A program made the position numbers and the translations under genes. The notes below the pieces were generated by a model that was not told the DNA's origin, did not search any database, and worked only from the letters and a program-made list of their open reading frames with translations. Positions 17,834-29,179 of a DNA stretch of 64,000 bases are shown piece after piece. Position 1 is the first letter of the stretch, and the number at the start of each line of letters is the position of its first letter. The stretch lies in assembly GCF_019649055.1 (NCBI RefSeq), contig NW_026570272.1, forward strand, positions 186,001 to 250,000. Reading direction: 5' to 3'. Source of the stretch: Paramacrobiotus metropolitanus (taxonomy: Eukaryota > Tardigrada > Eutardigrada > Parachela > Macrobiotidae).

Positions 17834-19952
17834 CTCCGTTAGATTGCGGGCGGCTTGTTCGCCAAAGTCGTATAGTTCGACTTCGCGGGCTTCCAGGTAA
17901 ACGATGCGGCCGTGTTGCGCCTCGTTTACCTTTCGAGCTTCGTTGCAGGCTGTACTCCAGTTGAGCTCGGAGTTTCTGTTCCTCCTTGAGGGCTTGGTTC
18001 AGCCCATAAACCTGGTCGGCTAGCTGAGCGTTTGCTTCCACCAGGTCGACATCGGCTGTCCTTTGGTTAGGAAAGCCCATGTCCCGAGCGTTCACGTCGA
18101 TGAATCGACGTCCCGTTCTGACGAGGTGGATTTCCATTTCCGCCTCGAGCTCGTCGATTCGTTGCGTTAGTCGGTCGATCTCGTTATCGGCCTTCTTAAG
18201 TACCACCACATATCTATCGACTTCGTTTCGATAGACTTCGGCCTCTTCGGTGGCCTGGTTGAGTTGCTGGTGAAACGCTCCGGCTGCCTGTTCCGACTCG
18301 ACCAGTGCGGTCTGAACGTCGGCCAGGTCTTTCTGTGCTTCTTCGAGCGCTTTGTGCGCCTCGTCAAGCTCCTTTTTGATTTCGAAGACGGCTGCTGTTG
18401 ACCGTTCCAACATGCCAGTAAGTATGGCGATTTGGTCGTCTTCGTATCGACACGGTAAGTCAGCTCGCTTCAGTATGGCGTTAAGCCGGTCGATTTCCCG
18501 TTGTTGGGTGGCGATGCCCTTGTTGGCATCGGCCATGTCTCGTTCCCATTTCCTCCGTTCGAGCTTATGGGTGTCCTCCGAGTTTCGGAGGGATCCTTCC
18601 GCCGAGTCGACGATTTTGTCCGCCAAAACGATCTGTGTGATCAGTTTATGGCATCTCGCTCGGAGTAGGTCGAGATCGTTAATCTTCTCGGGCGGTGTTG
18701 CCGCGATCCACTTCTTGGCCGTGTATTCGAGTGCACTTGCCTGGTATCCGAGGTTCTCCTTATCGGACTTGGGTGGTGTCGTAAAGAATCCGTCCGCACT
18801 ACTCGGTCTTGACGCATTTGTTGCGTCAAAGACTTCGTTTGTCGGTGACGGAGTACTACCAAGTTCGCCGGTTCCGAACATTGGTGGTGACGATCTCAGT
18901 GTCTGGTCGACAGGTCGACTTTGTGTCGCCTTAGTCGACTTCACCGTTTGTTGAGCTTCGGTTGCTCGAGTCGACTCGCTTCCAGTTGGCGAAGGTCGGC
19001 TCAACGGTGAAATTACCCGTTCGTTGGGTGCCGGCATGTTAGTCGGCGATCCGGCTGGGTGAGGGCCGCTTCGTGGCGGTACCTCGGAATCTTTCGTTCC
19101 TGCCGGTGATTTAGTCGACTGGACGGCCGCATCCGACTTTGTGTCTGCTGGTTGCCGTTCCAGGCTAGTCGGTTGCCTGTTGCCGACTTCCTTTTGTCCG
19201 ACCTCCGTGGTCGGCGTCTGTTGTCCGACCTTGGAGTTTGGCGAAATCCTTCCGACCTGTGTGGTCGGTTGGACGTTGCCGACTTCTGTTGTCGGTTTCT
19301 CCCTTCCGTTCGAGGTCGGTTGTCCGACCTCTTTTGTTAGTGGTGGGTCGACCTTCTGTTGGTCGACTTCCTTTGCTGAGGGCTGGTCGACCATTTGTTG
19401 GTCGGCTTCCCTAGTCGGTGATGGTTCACCGGCTCCTTTGGTCGGAGATTTTCGCTCGACCTGTGTGGTCGGCGATTTCCGTCCGACTTGGTTAGTCGGT
19501 ATGTCCATGTTGGACGAGGTCGGCTTCGGCGCTTCTTCCGTCCTGTTGGGTGATTGCCGTCCGAGCTCGGTGGCTTTTGTAGCCGTTACCGAGTCTGGAG
19601 CTCCGTGTGAGCTCGACTGTTGGTCGGCATGAGACAATGTGGTCTCTGCCTGCAGCTGTTCCACATCCTCCCCGGTCGGGTGGGACGGGGCTGCTACGTC
19701 AGCTGGGGCTTCCAGGAATGTTTTATCCCTGGCGTCCTCAAAACTGTCATCCGAGGTTGGATTCGAGTCAGCGAGGAGAATCCGTTCGTTGCGTCTCTCC
19801 TTCGCTTCGGCCGACTTAGTCGAGTCGGTTGAGGACGGCTGACTTTTGTCCTGACCGGCATACCGGAGTGAGTACTTTCCGGTCATGTTCGCACGCCGAG
19901 AATAGTCCGTGTTGAACTTTCTCGCGTACTCATTTTCTCGAGGATTCGACAT
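17727..19952 (-). CDS. 741-residue coiled-coil ORF upstream of gag
   Basis: True ATG at 19950-19952. Residues 1-420 are low-complexity, with many short repeats of the type PTTxVG / SPTxxV (residues about 145-250; bases about 19,190-19,520). Residues about 445-660 form a long heptad-rich coiled coil (KKELDEAHKALEEAQKDLAD and QRIDELEAEMEIHLV). The C-terminus is basic and overlaps gag; it ends at TAG 17727-17729. No nucleic-acid or enzyme motif. An extra ORF ahead of gag is known in Ogre-type elements, but I see no sequence similarity I could vouch for. Confidence 0.75.
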   Translation of the reverse strand: MSNPRENEYARKFNTDYSRRANMTGKYSLRYAGQDKSQPSSTDSTKSAEAKERRNERILLADSNPTSDDSFEDARDKTFLEAPADVAAPSHPTGEDVEQLQAETTLSHADQQSSSHGAPDSVTATKATELGRQSPNRTEEAPKPTSSNMDIPTNQVGRKSPTTQVERKSPTKGAGEPSPTREADQQMVDQPSAKEVDQQKVDPPLTKEVGQPTSNGREKPTTEVGNVQPTTQVGRISPNSKVGQQTPTTEVGQKEVGNRQPTSLERQPADTKSDAAVQSTKSPAGTKDSEVPPRSGPHPAGSPTNMPAPNERVISPLSRPSPTGSESTRATEAQQTVKSTKATQSRPVDQTLRSSPPMFGTGELGSTPSPTNEVFDATNASRPSSADGFFTTPPKSDKENLGYQASALEYTAKKWIAATPPEKINDLDLLRARCHKLITQIVLADKIVDSAEGSLRNSEDTHKLERRKWERDMADANKGIATQQREIDRLNAILKRADLPCRYEDDQIAILTGMLERSTAAVFEIKKELDEAHKALEEAQKDLADVQTALVESEQAAGAFHQQLNQATEEAEVYRNEVDRYVVVLKKADNEIDRLTQRIDELEAEMEIHLVRTGRRFIDVNARDMGFPNQRTADVDLVEANAQLADQVYGLNQALKEEQKLRAQLEYSLQRSSKGKRGATRPHRLPGSPRSRTIRLWRTSRPQSNGDDAANGRDGHGNTVSEGREEAPGTKPGRTSFIPGT

Positions 19953-20940
19953 TGTTGTCGAATCGGGTCGGCTCTGGTGGAGCCTTAAAGGTTTTATTAG
20001 TTAAAAAAGAGAAAATCGAACAATCTTCTGTGTGAAGATGTTCGGCAAAGTCAGGAATGTCTTTTAGTTCAGGAACTTCCGAGGGTCAGGAACGTCCGGT
20101 GAGATGTTGTTGTTGTTGTTGATGTGTCTGTTGGTGACTCAGTACACAGGGTTAATATACAGTACTATGGTACAGTACAGTACGTTATAGTAGTGCGGTG
20201 TAGTACGTCCTATACTACTGTATTGACCAGTGTGACGTAACAGGTTAAGTGGTCTTGCACTTCTGCCTACGTCACAGAATGCGAGCCGCGTGCAAAATTT
20301 ACAAAAAACGATGAATCACGCCTATGTTAGGCTATGGGAACTTTCCCCTGCACGCTGATTGGCTGCTTCTTAAGTACTGATAAGCGGTCGTTATGACGTC
20401 ACAAGGAAGTTCGAGAATTTTCGCGCTATTTTCCGCGAGAAAAACAAGTTATTTTTGCTCGGCTAGAAAGTTTATCTAGTCGGATTTTTGAGTTTTTAAC
20501 CGTTAGAAATTAGTTTTATTAATTGAGAAAATTTTCTGGTGGTTGAAACACCGTTAGAACTCAAAAACAAGAGAATTTCCGACCTGTTGCCGGTTAGCCT
20601 TTGTCTAACTGTCTAGACAGGTTCGTTGACCTGGCAGGTCGGTTCTCGACCAAAAGCAAAATTCCGAGTCGGTTTCTCCGTCGGAAATTACTTTTTAACC
20701 GTTAAAAAGTTAAATTTTACGGATAGAAATCGTTTTCTACCGTTAGAAAGTGAAATGCCGACCTAGTTGCGGCTAAAATCGACCTAGAACCGTTACTTTA
20801 CCGGTGTCGGTGTCGGTGTCGGTTCCGCTCGATTTCCTCCGTCAGAGGTCGGAAATCCGTCGTTTCCGTACTGAAATCCGCGTGTAAAGTTGCGGGTCGG
20901 TGTTCAAACCGATGGTCCCCGTATTAAGGAGTAATCCTAT
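19953..20940 (-). promoter_or_regulatory. Leader / probable LTR part of the giant element
   Basis: No ORF of note. On the minus strand an AATAAA lies about 50 bases before the first ORF, and the sequence keeps the element's CG-rich word usage, so this is taken as 5' leader and possibly R/U5 of the 5' LTR. A short (TTG)n run lies at about 20,107-20,120 and a patch of repeated TACAGTAC / GTAGTA words at 20,150-20,220. A primer-binding site and LTR edges could not be identified with confidence. Confidence 0.4.
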
Positions 20941-21143
20941 CGCGCTGCAGACTCTCGTTCGAGTCTGATCCGTCAGTTGGGAGAATTCCGTGCTGTTGGG
21001 AATGTGCTCTTCAGTGTGGAAGAGACAGAGAAACTGTGCTCACCAGCTGGGTGAGAATCACTTCAGTGATCCTCGTTTTCCTCAGCTGTAAGACGATGCG
21101 ATCAGTCCGATCGAAGTCAAGGCAGAGATTGCTTCAGCAATCT
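20941..21143. repeat. Array of short hairpins in the leader/LTR
   Basis: Six short inverted repeats in about 200 bases: CAGACTC/GAGTCTG (20948-20967), CTCTTC/GAAGAG (21007-21024), CTCACC/GGTGAG (21039-21055), ATCACT/AGTGAT (21057-21070), CGATC/GATCG (about 21,098-21,112) and AGATTGC/GCAATCT with a TTCA loop (21126-21143). All can form as RNA on either strand. Their even spacing suggests a structured leader rather than chance, but no function is shown. Confidence 0.5.
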
Positions 21144-21180
21144 GTCTGACAGTGACTTTCAGGTTCCTCACGAGTTCTCC

Positions 21181-21786
21181 GTAAATGAAGCCTTCACCGT
21201 CTCCTCAAAGGTTCCGTCAGAAGGAAAACCAGAAAAGATGCTGCTACCATGTAACAGATAAGCACGAGGAGATCACGAGTGATGCTTTATTGACAAATAA
21301 AGGGGAGCAATGCTGCGTAATAGCAGGAAAGCAAGAACATAGCCGTGATGGCCAAGCAAGTGTGTGCTAGAAAGCTCTTGAGCGTCCGTCAAGGCGTGAA
21401 AGAAGCAACTGCCGGCAAACACGTGCTGTGTGCCATCAGCTGTGTGATGATGCGCAGACTGGACTCTATCCAACGCGAGCGTATGAACGCTGAGTCATAC
21501 TGCGAAAGAGGAACGAGAGAGCAAGTGTGGCTCAGTGTATGCGCTGCGTATATCCGCTTCAGCGGATGAGTGCAGTGCAGCAGCACACGTACGTACAGCG
21601 AGAGAGGTGGTAACGGCAAGCAATGGTGCAAGTACGTCCTGTGTGGACCGTACGCACCAGGCGCAGTCGTACGCCTCTGACATGTCTTTTGCTCTCACTT
21701 AAAAAAAAAACTGAATTTTCGCGCGAATCCGACGCAGGTTTATACAGCTTAAACTGCTGGAAATCTGGTAAAAACTAGTAAAATAT
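21181..21786. other. Boundary region without recognised gene
   Basis: Transition between the retroelement's word usage and AT-richer host sequence. Only short unconvincing ORFs are present and an A-run occurs near 21,702. The right end of the element or its LTR probably lies here, but no TG..CA edge with a target duplication could be assigned. Confidence 0.3.
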
Positions 21787-21941
21787 TACTGTAGCCGCTA
21801 GATGAAATGGCACCACAGAGTCTGGTGTACCGATAACGACGCACACGCTGCTCGATGTTCTACGTAGCGTGTGCGATATCTGGCAGGTGGCAGGCTACGG
21901 CCGGATCTAAACGTGGTGCCATTTCATCTAGCGCTACAGTA
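21787..21941. mobile_element. MITE with TA target duplication
   Basis: Terminal inverted repeats of about 27 bp (CTGTAGCCGCTAGATGAAAT at the left, its complement with one base missing at the right, ending 21939) flanked on both sides by TA (21787-21788 and 21940-21941). No coding capacity. TA duplication and short TIRs fit a Tc1/mariner-type non-autonomous element. Confidence 0.8.
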
Positions 21942-22324
21942 CAGAGTTTTTGGTCAGCTTCGCCGCAGATTTAGAAAGTCATAATTTAATGCGGAAACAA
22001 TAAGCCCAGAACAATAATAATAATTATTTTGGGGTTTTGCCGCCGTTTATATGTGCACACTGTCGTAACATCCCGCGGCGAAATCGGTGTTTATGAATCG
22101 CCGCATATTGACACAACTTGCTCATGTAGCTTGCCAAGTAAACTGTCTGGTGTCTGCGAATTACGATGTCTGTTAAATTAAGTTAGGGAAATCGCTGCAG
22201 CGTTGAACTAAGGATACTTGTAGTTTTTTAGTTTTTTCTCTTTCATTAGTTTTTATTGTCGAAACGGTTATACAGTCCGGCAAAAGCAAAAGCTGCTATT
22301 ATTTCTCTAATGACTACTACAGCC

Positions 22325-25300
22325 ATGCACCACAACGTTACCCATTGTGGCTGGCCCAAGCGCGATTATAACTATAGTATCCACCATCCCGAACACCTAT
22401 ACCCTGATATGGTTCTGCGTCCAATTTGGCTCTTCATCTGCACCACCGGCAATATCATCAACATCATTCTGCTGAGAAAGATTCGCACCTTCCAGGCCAC
22501 CTTTCTGCTGGCCATGGCTGTTTTCGACATGACATTTATGCAAGTCAACACTACTATTCCTTAGATAATCAAAAAACATCACAATTTTACAACATTAAAA
22601 CACTACTTTGCATTTAATACCAGACATTTGCTTCACATGTATTCGTACAATGTTATGTACAAGTGATACTAAGACGTACATTTAAGCAAAGCTTGTAAGT
22701 TATTTCTAATTGCTGCATACTAAACTGCCCATCACATAGCTCTGGAACATGCTTCATACGCATCGTTGCAGCCCATATATTTCTCTTTTTTCAGGTGGAC
22801 ATTTTTCGTGCCATACATACTGGTAAGTCCACACCGGTGAAATAGGCCGCAGTTTTACTGCAGGACCGAAAGTACAATGGATGAATGGACGACAAAACTT
22901 AGGCCTTGGCTCAAATTCGAACCGTATCTCGCTACGGTACGGTAGCTCCACCGCACGAAGTAGCTGTTTGCAGTGGCCACGCCTACAGATACCGTTTTTC
23001 AAGCCACCTCGTGCGGTGGAGCCACCGTACCGTAGCGAGATACGGTTCGAATTTGAGCCAAGGCCTTACTTTACCTCGGAACCGGTTTTGCGGCTTTAGC
23101 TTTAGACCGAGAACAGAGAGAACACGGTTGGCGCGCTTACTGCTCAGCAAGCGGCTATAGCGACGGATATGCGGCGCTCAATCATCGTATGCGCTGTCAG
23201 CCGACAGCGGCTAACGGTCCGGAGTAAAGTAAATTTTGTCGTCCATTGTAGTTGGAATCTGCACCAGCAGCATAAGAAAACATTCAAACATTTCATGCAG
23301 GCACATGCAGGAATCCCCTATCAACAGCATTCATACAGTCGGAGATCGGTGTCATCGGTCGAGTGTGTTGGTAGGTTGCGTTCGGTTGCTGCTCCTCGAA
23401 CTGGATGCCTACAAATGGCTAGTGCTTAAATGTTCGTAGGGAATGTTGCTGTACAGTGCTCCGACTGGTATGGCATCTTCTAAGCAACAAATTCGGCTAC
23501 TGGAATCCATGGCCTGTTTTGCAGGGTTCTTCTGGCGTTCAGCGTAACCCGCTTGCTGAGCATCATAGACCCGTTCGGCGTGGCGACGCGTTTTACGCAG
23601 TGCCGCATGCGGATCCTGGTTCTGTGTTTGATCCTGCTGGCGGTGGTCAACAACATGTTCCATATCGTGGATTATGCCACGGAAGGCACCAGAACGGCCA
23701 ACGCCACCTGGGTGAAGAACTGGCGCCACGTTCAAAGTAGTGACGCCAGGGTACGCCAGTGACCTTGTCACCTTGTACTAAATAACCTAGTTCTCGATGT
23801 TGAAAATGCTACTCAACGAACAAATGTCATCGTGTTCCATCGAACTACACGTCAGACTGTTAGTTTGTAGATCGGTTCCCTGAAAATACAGCTGCCATGG
23901 GCTGTATAGGGAGGAGTGAATAAGCGCCGCATATTCGTCACGATCATCGATCAGCCGTTTACTCCGTACTCAGCCGGCAAGCGGAATTAAATGTCTGGAT
24001 AAACACATCCCTTGTATTCAGGCAAATCAACAACCGGCAGGGAAACGAGAGGGGCGTCCAGTAGGCATTTCAAACTTACGCTCTGTCCAATGGAACTACT
24101 GCGCCAGGCGCTTTAGGTTAACTGCGAGCGGGCTTTTTTTGAACAACAAGACGTCGTACTTATTCGCTTTAAAATGAACTGCGGTGCGCTAGTCTTTTAC
24201 TTGTGGAGGGATGTTCCGAACCTTAGCTAAACCAACTGTGCCGAACCCGCACCCGGACAATTGGTAGTGTGACACTTCGCCGCAAAAGAATTCCCTTAAA
24301 CCTTTGTAGTTTCTTGAAGACGAGCATTTCCCGGAGCTTCAGGTCTTAGAATAATGAAGTGACCGAAAGGTTCCGCTACAGCCTTACATAAGGTCACTAA
24401 CACGACTGATATACCTAGTTGCACATGTAAGTCTTAACATCCGGCACGTCGCGCACCAATTTCGAAGCATTCCAGGCAAAACTCCAAGCCTGTTCGTCGT
24501 TAACGTGTACAGGTAACTGTACACTCAACCTGCTGAGTCCGCCAACAGTAAAGCAGAATTGAAGATAAGCTCTAGGCCTTTCACTTACGTATGGTTGTTT
24601 ACAACGCGATCGACTTCGCTCATTGTAAGTACCGTCTGCTTGCAGATAGCCGCGACATTATCAACTTTCATCGCTCTGCCGCTGATCAACGCCGCGGTCA
24701 TTGGCATTCTCCTCAAGCGCCGCATGTTAAACAGGGCCTCGGCAGCAGGTCAGCGGATGAACGTCGCCGACGGCCGCCAATGGGTGCTGAACATACGGAA
24801 GAAGAACGGCCTCGTGGCAGTGCGTTCACAGGGACGCGATAAGCGGACGACGCTGACCGTGCGTCTGCTGACGGCTTCCGTCATCATGTACCTCCTCTGC
24901 CGAACTCCCTACGTCATGTGGCAGGCGTTTCTGCAAGCGGACAAGTATTGTGTGTTCCGTCTGACCGATGGCCAGAGTATGATCTTCCTGTCCTTCACCG
25001 AACAGGTTCTCTATGCCAACTATTCCATTAACTTTCTGGTTTATTGCGGTGTCAGTCGGCAGTTTCTGGCCCGTACGTTGTGGATGGTACGCCACTGTCG
25101 GCGTCCGCAGTTAAACCGGATCAATCAGCATTCCACGTCCGAGAATACGGATGAGACTGCTTGTGCGGTTATTAGTATCCAGCTGGAAAAAGCGTTAGAG
25201 ACCCAGGCGCGACGGAAATCGCAGCGGTACTTCGTGACTAATGGCAGCATATCCGTTTCCAGTTCGAGCGATGCGCCGTCACAACAATCGAAAAATCGTG

Positions 25301-25431
25301 ACACAGAGATGGAAAAACGACAAGAGCGAGAGAAAGACAAAGTCTCCAATCGGAGCGCTGAAGCATGCTGCAATGGGCGCGTTGAGCATGCGGAAAGGTT
25401 ACCAGTACCGCCGCGAAAAAGCAGAGTGTGA
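22325..25431 (+). CDS. 7TM receptor A (rhodopsin-like), multi-exon
   Basis: Exons inferred by comparison with the four paralogues: E1 22325-22539 (N-terminus with the family signature THCGWP, TM1, start of TM2), E2 22795-22822 (28-nt microexon after TTTTTTCAG), E3 about 23430-23467, E4 23525-23750 (TRLLSI..DPFG at the end of TM3, TM4), E5 24646-25431 (TM5-7 and tail; TM7 NYSINFLVYCGVS). The E1 donor is GC (TTTAT|GCAAGT) where paralogues have GT. The base pair before E3 is TTAA instead of the AG seen in copy B, so E3 splicing is doubtful. A PIF-like MITE sits in intron 2. Membrane receptor of unknown ligand; peptide-receptor-like by its TM7. Confidence 0.7.
22899..23068. mobile_element. MITE with TTA target duplication, copy 1
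   Basis: Long terminal inverted repeats (about 58 bp; GGCCTTGGCTCAAATTCGAA at the left end, complement at the right), element 22902-23065 with TTA on both sides. A diverged second copy lies at 39360-39529, also with TTA flanks. A TWA duplication is typical of PIF/Harbinger elements. Inserted in intron 2 of receptor A. Confidence 0.8.
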
Positions 25432-26443
25432 AAAGAAGCTTTGCAAATGAAGGATACCGAGCCGGAACAAAAGAGATGGTGAGCTCCGAACAGGAAGAAA
25501 AGAGCCGCTTATTCGTTTGTTGTCTTGATGATATACAGTAGAAGCGCTTTAAACTGGTGCAGCTGTTTCTCTGTTGGAACATCCCTAGGTGCCGTTTTCT
25601 AGCGGGAAACCGGTTGCTGCGTAAGATGACAAGGAATTTATAGCTAATTAGCATAGCTCTTCGGTCCCTGGAAACCGTTAAAAGTTTTTATTTAACGTAG
25701 AATTAATAGATTAAAGGTTACGAGTACGCAACTTCGCATATGCTACATGCAGTATGCATCTTAACCGCGCATTTTTTAATGTTTCCAGGTGGGAAACATC
25801 TTTGGTATGTCTCGCGCCGAGCATCATGGTATGCCATACGCCGAATGCGAGTAAACTTTGCTTTCGCTGCAAAGCGGACACACAAATGCAAAACCATCAT
25901 TTTTCGCACATTCTCTAGGCAAACGACCTTTAGCAAACTAAGCACAGTGGGGCGATTTATCGCATTTCACCGAAGCGTGACTATAGGCGCAACACGTGGC
26001 ACACTGCGGGACGGCAATATACTTCCTTGCATGATCATTAAACATGCGGTGAAGATCGCCGATGACCAAACCGTGGTACTTCGATTTTCTGCGTACAATT
26101 GCGTGTTTCTTGTTTATTGTTCATTTCGTCTGGGCCATAAAATTGTCGGTCGCAGACCGAATGTACGTACACCCTAAATTAGGTCCACAGTATGAAGGTT
26201 TCGTGCAAAAGCAGTTGAGCATCGGTGCCCGTGCCGATTTCCCGTGCGCGCGTTCACATTCTCCGTGCAAACAGCAACGCGTTGAACGACCTGACCTTTT
26301 ATTGCTTGCAGAATGTTCTCACCACAACCGTTAATGCAAAATATTTGCAGAGAAATTCAGGTGACTTCTGTAAACAGTGTTGATAGCAGTTTTGTCAGAT
26401 TCCGTAAGAGCCGAGCCGTATTGTTAATTCTACAACAACAGGG
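25432..26443. other. Intergenic; contains flank shared with the inverted copy at 43.4-43.6 kb
   Basis: No firm gene. A plus-strand ORF at 26062-26334 begins with a signal-peptide-like stretch (FLRTIACFLFIVHFVWAIKL) and could be a first exon, but the part from about 26,160 is also present, inverted, beside the duplicated LRR-like gene fragment at 43.44-43.60 kb, so it may be only duplicated flank. Confidence 0.3.
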
Positions 26444-27300
26444 TCAGCAGATAGGCTCATTCAAAGAGAACTCCACCTGATCAAAGTCAATAAATGCCGC
26501 TCCCGAGGGAAAAGGTTTTTCTGAACAATCAACTGGTACATAAACTTCGCTTGAGGCGAACGTCCAGCTGGTGAAACTCTCTTGCAACCAATACAGTTGT
26601 CCCCATTCCGCCGATCGCAGCAATTGCTTTGCGCTCTTTCGCCATCGGCGGAATGGCGCAAACTCGCAGCTGCAGTGCAGCCGGAACAGATAATCCTTGA
26701 CATCCGCGCTGAAAGTGGATGCCTTACCGATTCCCCTTTCCAGTGACAATATCCGCAGAGCCGGCAACTGAGAAAACGTATCGCTTTCGATAGTCCGAAA
26801 CGTGCAGTTCGTACAAACTACCGTTCGTAATTTCGGGGAATTTTCGAAATCCTCTCTTTTGGCACGCAGGCCCAAACAATTGTCAAGATGGTACTCGAAG
26901 AGGTTAGGCAGGGACATTTCACGCAGTCTCCCTGTTACTCTGGGATCTGTGCATGCGTGCAGCGCATACCTAACGATCTGCTTCCGTACTTCGCCGAGAC
27001 TGATGGACGAGAGTTCAGTGTCGTCGTCCGTGTTAATCGATACAGCGCGCGGACGCGCTTTGTTAACAGCTGTCAATAGGCGTGCGATTTCTTCCGCGGT
27101 TGCTTCTCGATAGCAGCTGATCTGCACCGCTTTTTGAAGAAGGCATACGCTCCTGTTATACGACTGTGGTTCACAGTTTGCCGTGAACTGCATGTCGCAC
27201 TCCTCGGCGGTCATCGGATCCGTAGAAAAGGCAAAAAATGTGTCTTGGCTGTTCGGTAGTTTCTTGGAACACAGTGATTTGTCGGCTTCGGAACCCGAAA
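26444..27300 (-). CDS. Secreted LRR-like family protein, copy 1 (main exon)
   Basis: Exon begins after a strong acceptor (TTTTGATTTGTTTCAG, CAG at 27301-27303) and runs to TGA at 26444; the ATG at 27214 is internal, since similarity with copy 2 (ending in DPMTAEEC versus EPMTAEQC) extends upstream of it. It has paired Cys residues (FTANC, then Cys clusters), a few leucine-rich-repeat-like turns (LPNLFEYHLDNCLGL, FSQLPALRILSLERG) and a Cys-rich C-terminal cap (LHCSCEFAPFRRW) like an LRR C-terminal domain. The first exon with the signal peptide was not found with confidence. Function unknown; a lineage-specific extracellular family. Confidence 0.65.
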
Positions 27301-27893
27301 CTGAAACAAATCAAAAGAATTTGGTGTCGCTATAGCAAGTGGGACAGGTATGCTTGCGCACGTGATATGCTGATAAAAATGTTGATACTTTAAAGACTGG
27401 AGAAACAATTTAACGCTTAAGTAAGTTATTATTAACTTTACTGTTGCTAATTAAAGCGTATTCATAGAATTTAAGAAAAATTACCCAGTAGGGCCAGTAC
27501 ATGGTGTCAAAAACGGTATACATACAGTATGCTAAAACTTTCCCATTAATTTTAAAAAGATTTTGAAATCCACTTTAAAATCGCGAAAAAATGCTGTGAC
27601 TCTGTAAATCAGTGTCATACTGAATTTATTAAAACCCAAATTTTGAGAGCTAGAGTAGAACAAGAGAAATCTGCTAAGAAATTTGAAAAACCGTGAAAAA
27701 CGCGCATTTGTCACCATGGCAGCTAGGGTGATCGATATTGACGTTAAACAGTGAGATACCAGTCCTTCTCGCACTATAGTAAGTACTTCTCACACTACAC
27801 GTTCCATGAGTTAGCGCTGGCTGTTTTGTTGTTTTCTTTTGCATGACGTCGTAATAATCTTGATGTTTTATGTTACAACCGCTGATGTCACTG
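27301..27893. other. AT-rich intergenic/intronic sequence
   Basis: AT-rich; only short low-complexity ORFs. It may contain the first intron and leader exon of the copy-1 LRR-like gene and the 3' part of copy 2. Nothing else is recognised. Confidence 0.3.
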
Positions 27894-28072
27894 TTATTTC
27901 CTGTTTGTATTCTCTCGATTGTTGTTCAGCTGTCTGAAGCCTAGAGGGGGCAACCGCTCCGTTGCAAGGACAATAAACTTTGTTATTAAGCAAGTTTTCA
28001 TACTGTAGTATGTGTACAACTGTATTTGTGTACTGGGAACAGAACAGAACAGTTTTTTCATACAGTACTTAC

Positions 28073-29140
28073 AGTTCGGTACGTTGATGGAAAATCTGTA
28101 CTGAGTGTGATCGATGGAGGCTGGCAAAGTGGGAAATGGATTTACTGAACAGTCAATAGGCAGATGAATATCCTTTTTACTATAACCGGCGTTCCTCCAT
28201 GAATCCGGAATGAAGAACACTTCCCCTTCTTCAACTTCGCGGCGCAATAGCTGGCGATTGTTTTCCCACCAATCACGATACCACTGGAACTCACAACCGC
28301 AGTGCAGCTTCTTCAGGTACTCACGAATCTGCCGCCTGAAAACACTCATTTTGTGCATATCGTCCTCCAGGGTCATCAATCGCAAAAATGGCAAATCAGT
28401 AAATGTCCCTTCTTCCATTATCGCAATAGTGGTATCCGCGATAGCGATTTCTCTGATGTTTTTTGATTGGCTGAAGTCCGTTTTCTTTATCTCCACTCCA
28501 TAGCAGTAAATCAGCCTGAAGGATAGCAAATTAGAGAATCGGAGTGTGGTCAGCTTTTGGCTGGTGCGACTGGAAAGGCAGTTGCTGATGGCAAGACGCA
28601 CCACCTGTTGTCGAATCATTTGAAAATTATTGAATATTAGTCGATCGCCATCATCCAGATCAACACCAACGGCTCTTAATGGTGGTTTCGAGAAGCCGGT
28701 AACCATTTGCTGAAGTTCAGCCGAAGTGACGAGCTTGCTACAGTTGATGGTCAGCGCTTGGGTGTGTGTGCAGTTATCAACTGTAGAGCCGAGGACGTGG
28801 CAGTTGGCTGTGAACTGGGGCCTACATTGTTCTGCGGTCATTGGTTCGTGGGAAAACTGCGGGAAGGTTTCCACTCCGGTAACCGTCTCCTTGTTGTCGT
28901 CATCATCTACAAAACTGTAATTATTGATTATTTTAGGCACTTTTAGCTTCCGGATCGCCACATCGCTTTAATCCGCTGAAATGACTAAAGAATCGCTTGC
29001 TTGAGCGCTTCGGGAAGCATTTTTACCTGGACATCGGCTATTTGGCGCTATTATAATATTTAGTACCAACTTACCCGTGCTGCAGTCGCTCTGATGTTCT
29101 GTTTGTGCCTGCGCAATGGGGCAGTCCTTGGCTTTTCCGT

Positions 29141-29179
<39 letters not shown>

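Larger units (their letters stand above)
1..21180 (-). mobile_element. Giant Ty3/gypsy-type retroelement, incomplete at left edge
   Basis: Seen: on the minus strand, in order, a coiled-coil ORF (start 19952), Gag (start 17833), Pol with protease, RT, RNase H and integrase (15305 to 7455), four overlapping ORFs (7278 to 659) and a zinc-knuckle ORF (442 to beyond base 1). Domain order RT-RNase H-integrase and the GPY/F-like integrase tail fit the Ty3/gypsy class. The sequence texture (very frequent GTCGG, GTCGAC and TTCCG words) holds from base 1 to about 21.18 kb and then stops, which I use as an approximate right boundary. No LTR pair can be demonstrated because the other end is outside the window. 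At more than 20 kb it is far longer than ordinary elements (about 5-10 kb). An ORF before gag and several after integrase recall other oversized gypsy elements (Ogre, planarian giant elements), by analogy only. Confidence 0.85.

Noticed and set aside
1-21180. Bacterial or viral origin of the GC-rich left third.
   Set aside because: Gypsy-type domains, splice acceptors and eukaryotic ATG contexts explain it as a eukaryotic retroelement; no bacterial operon or ribosome-binding signals are seen.
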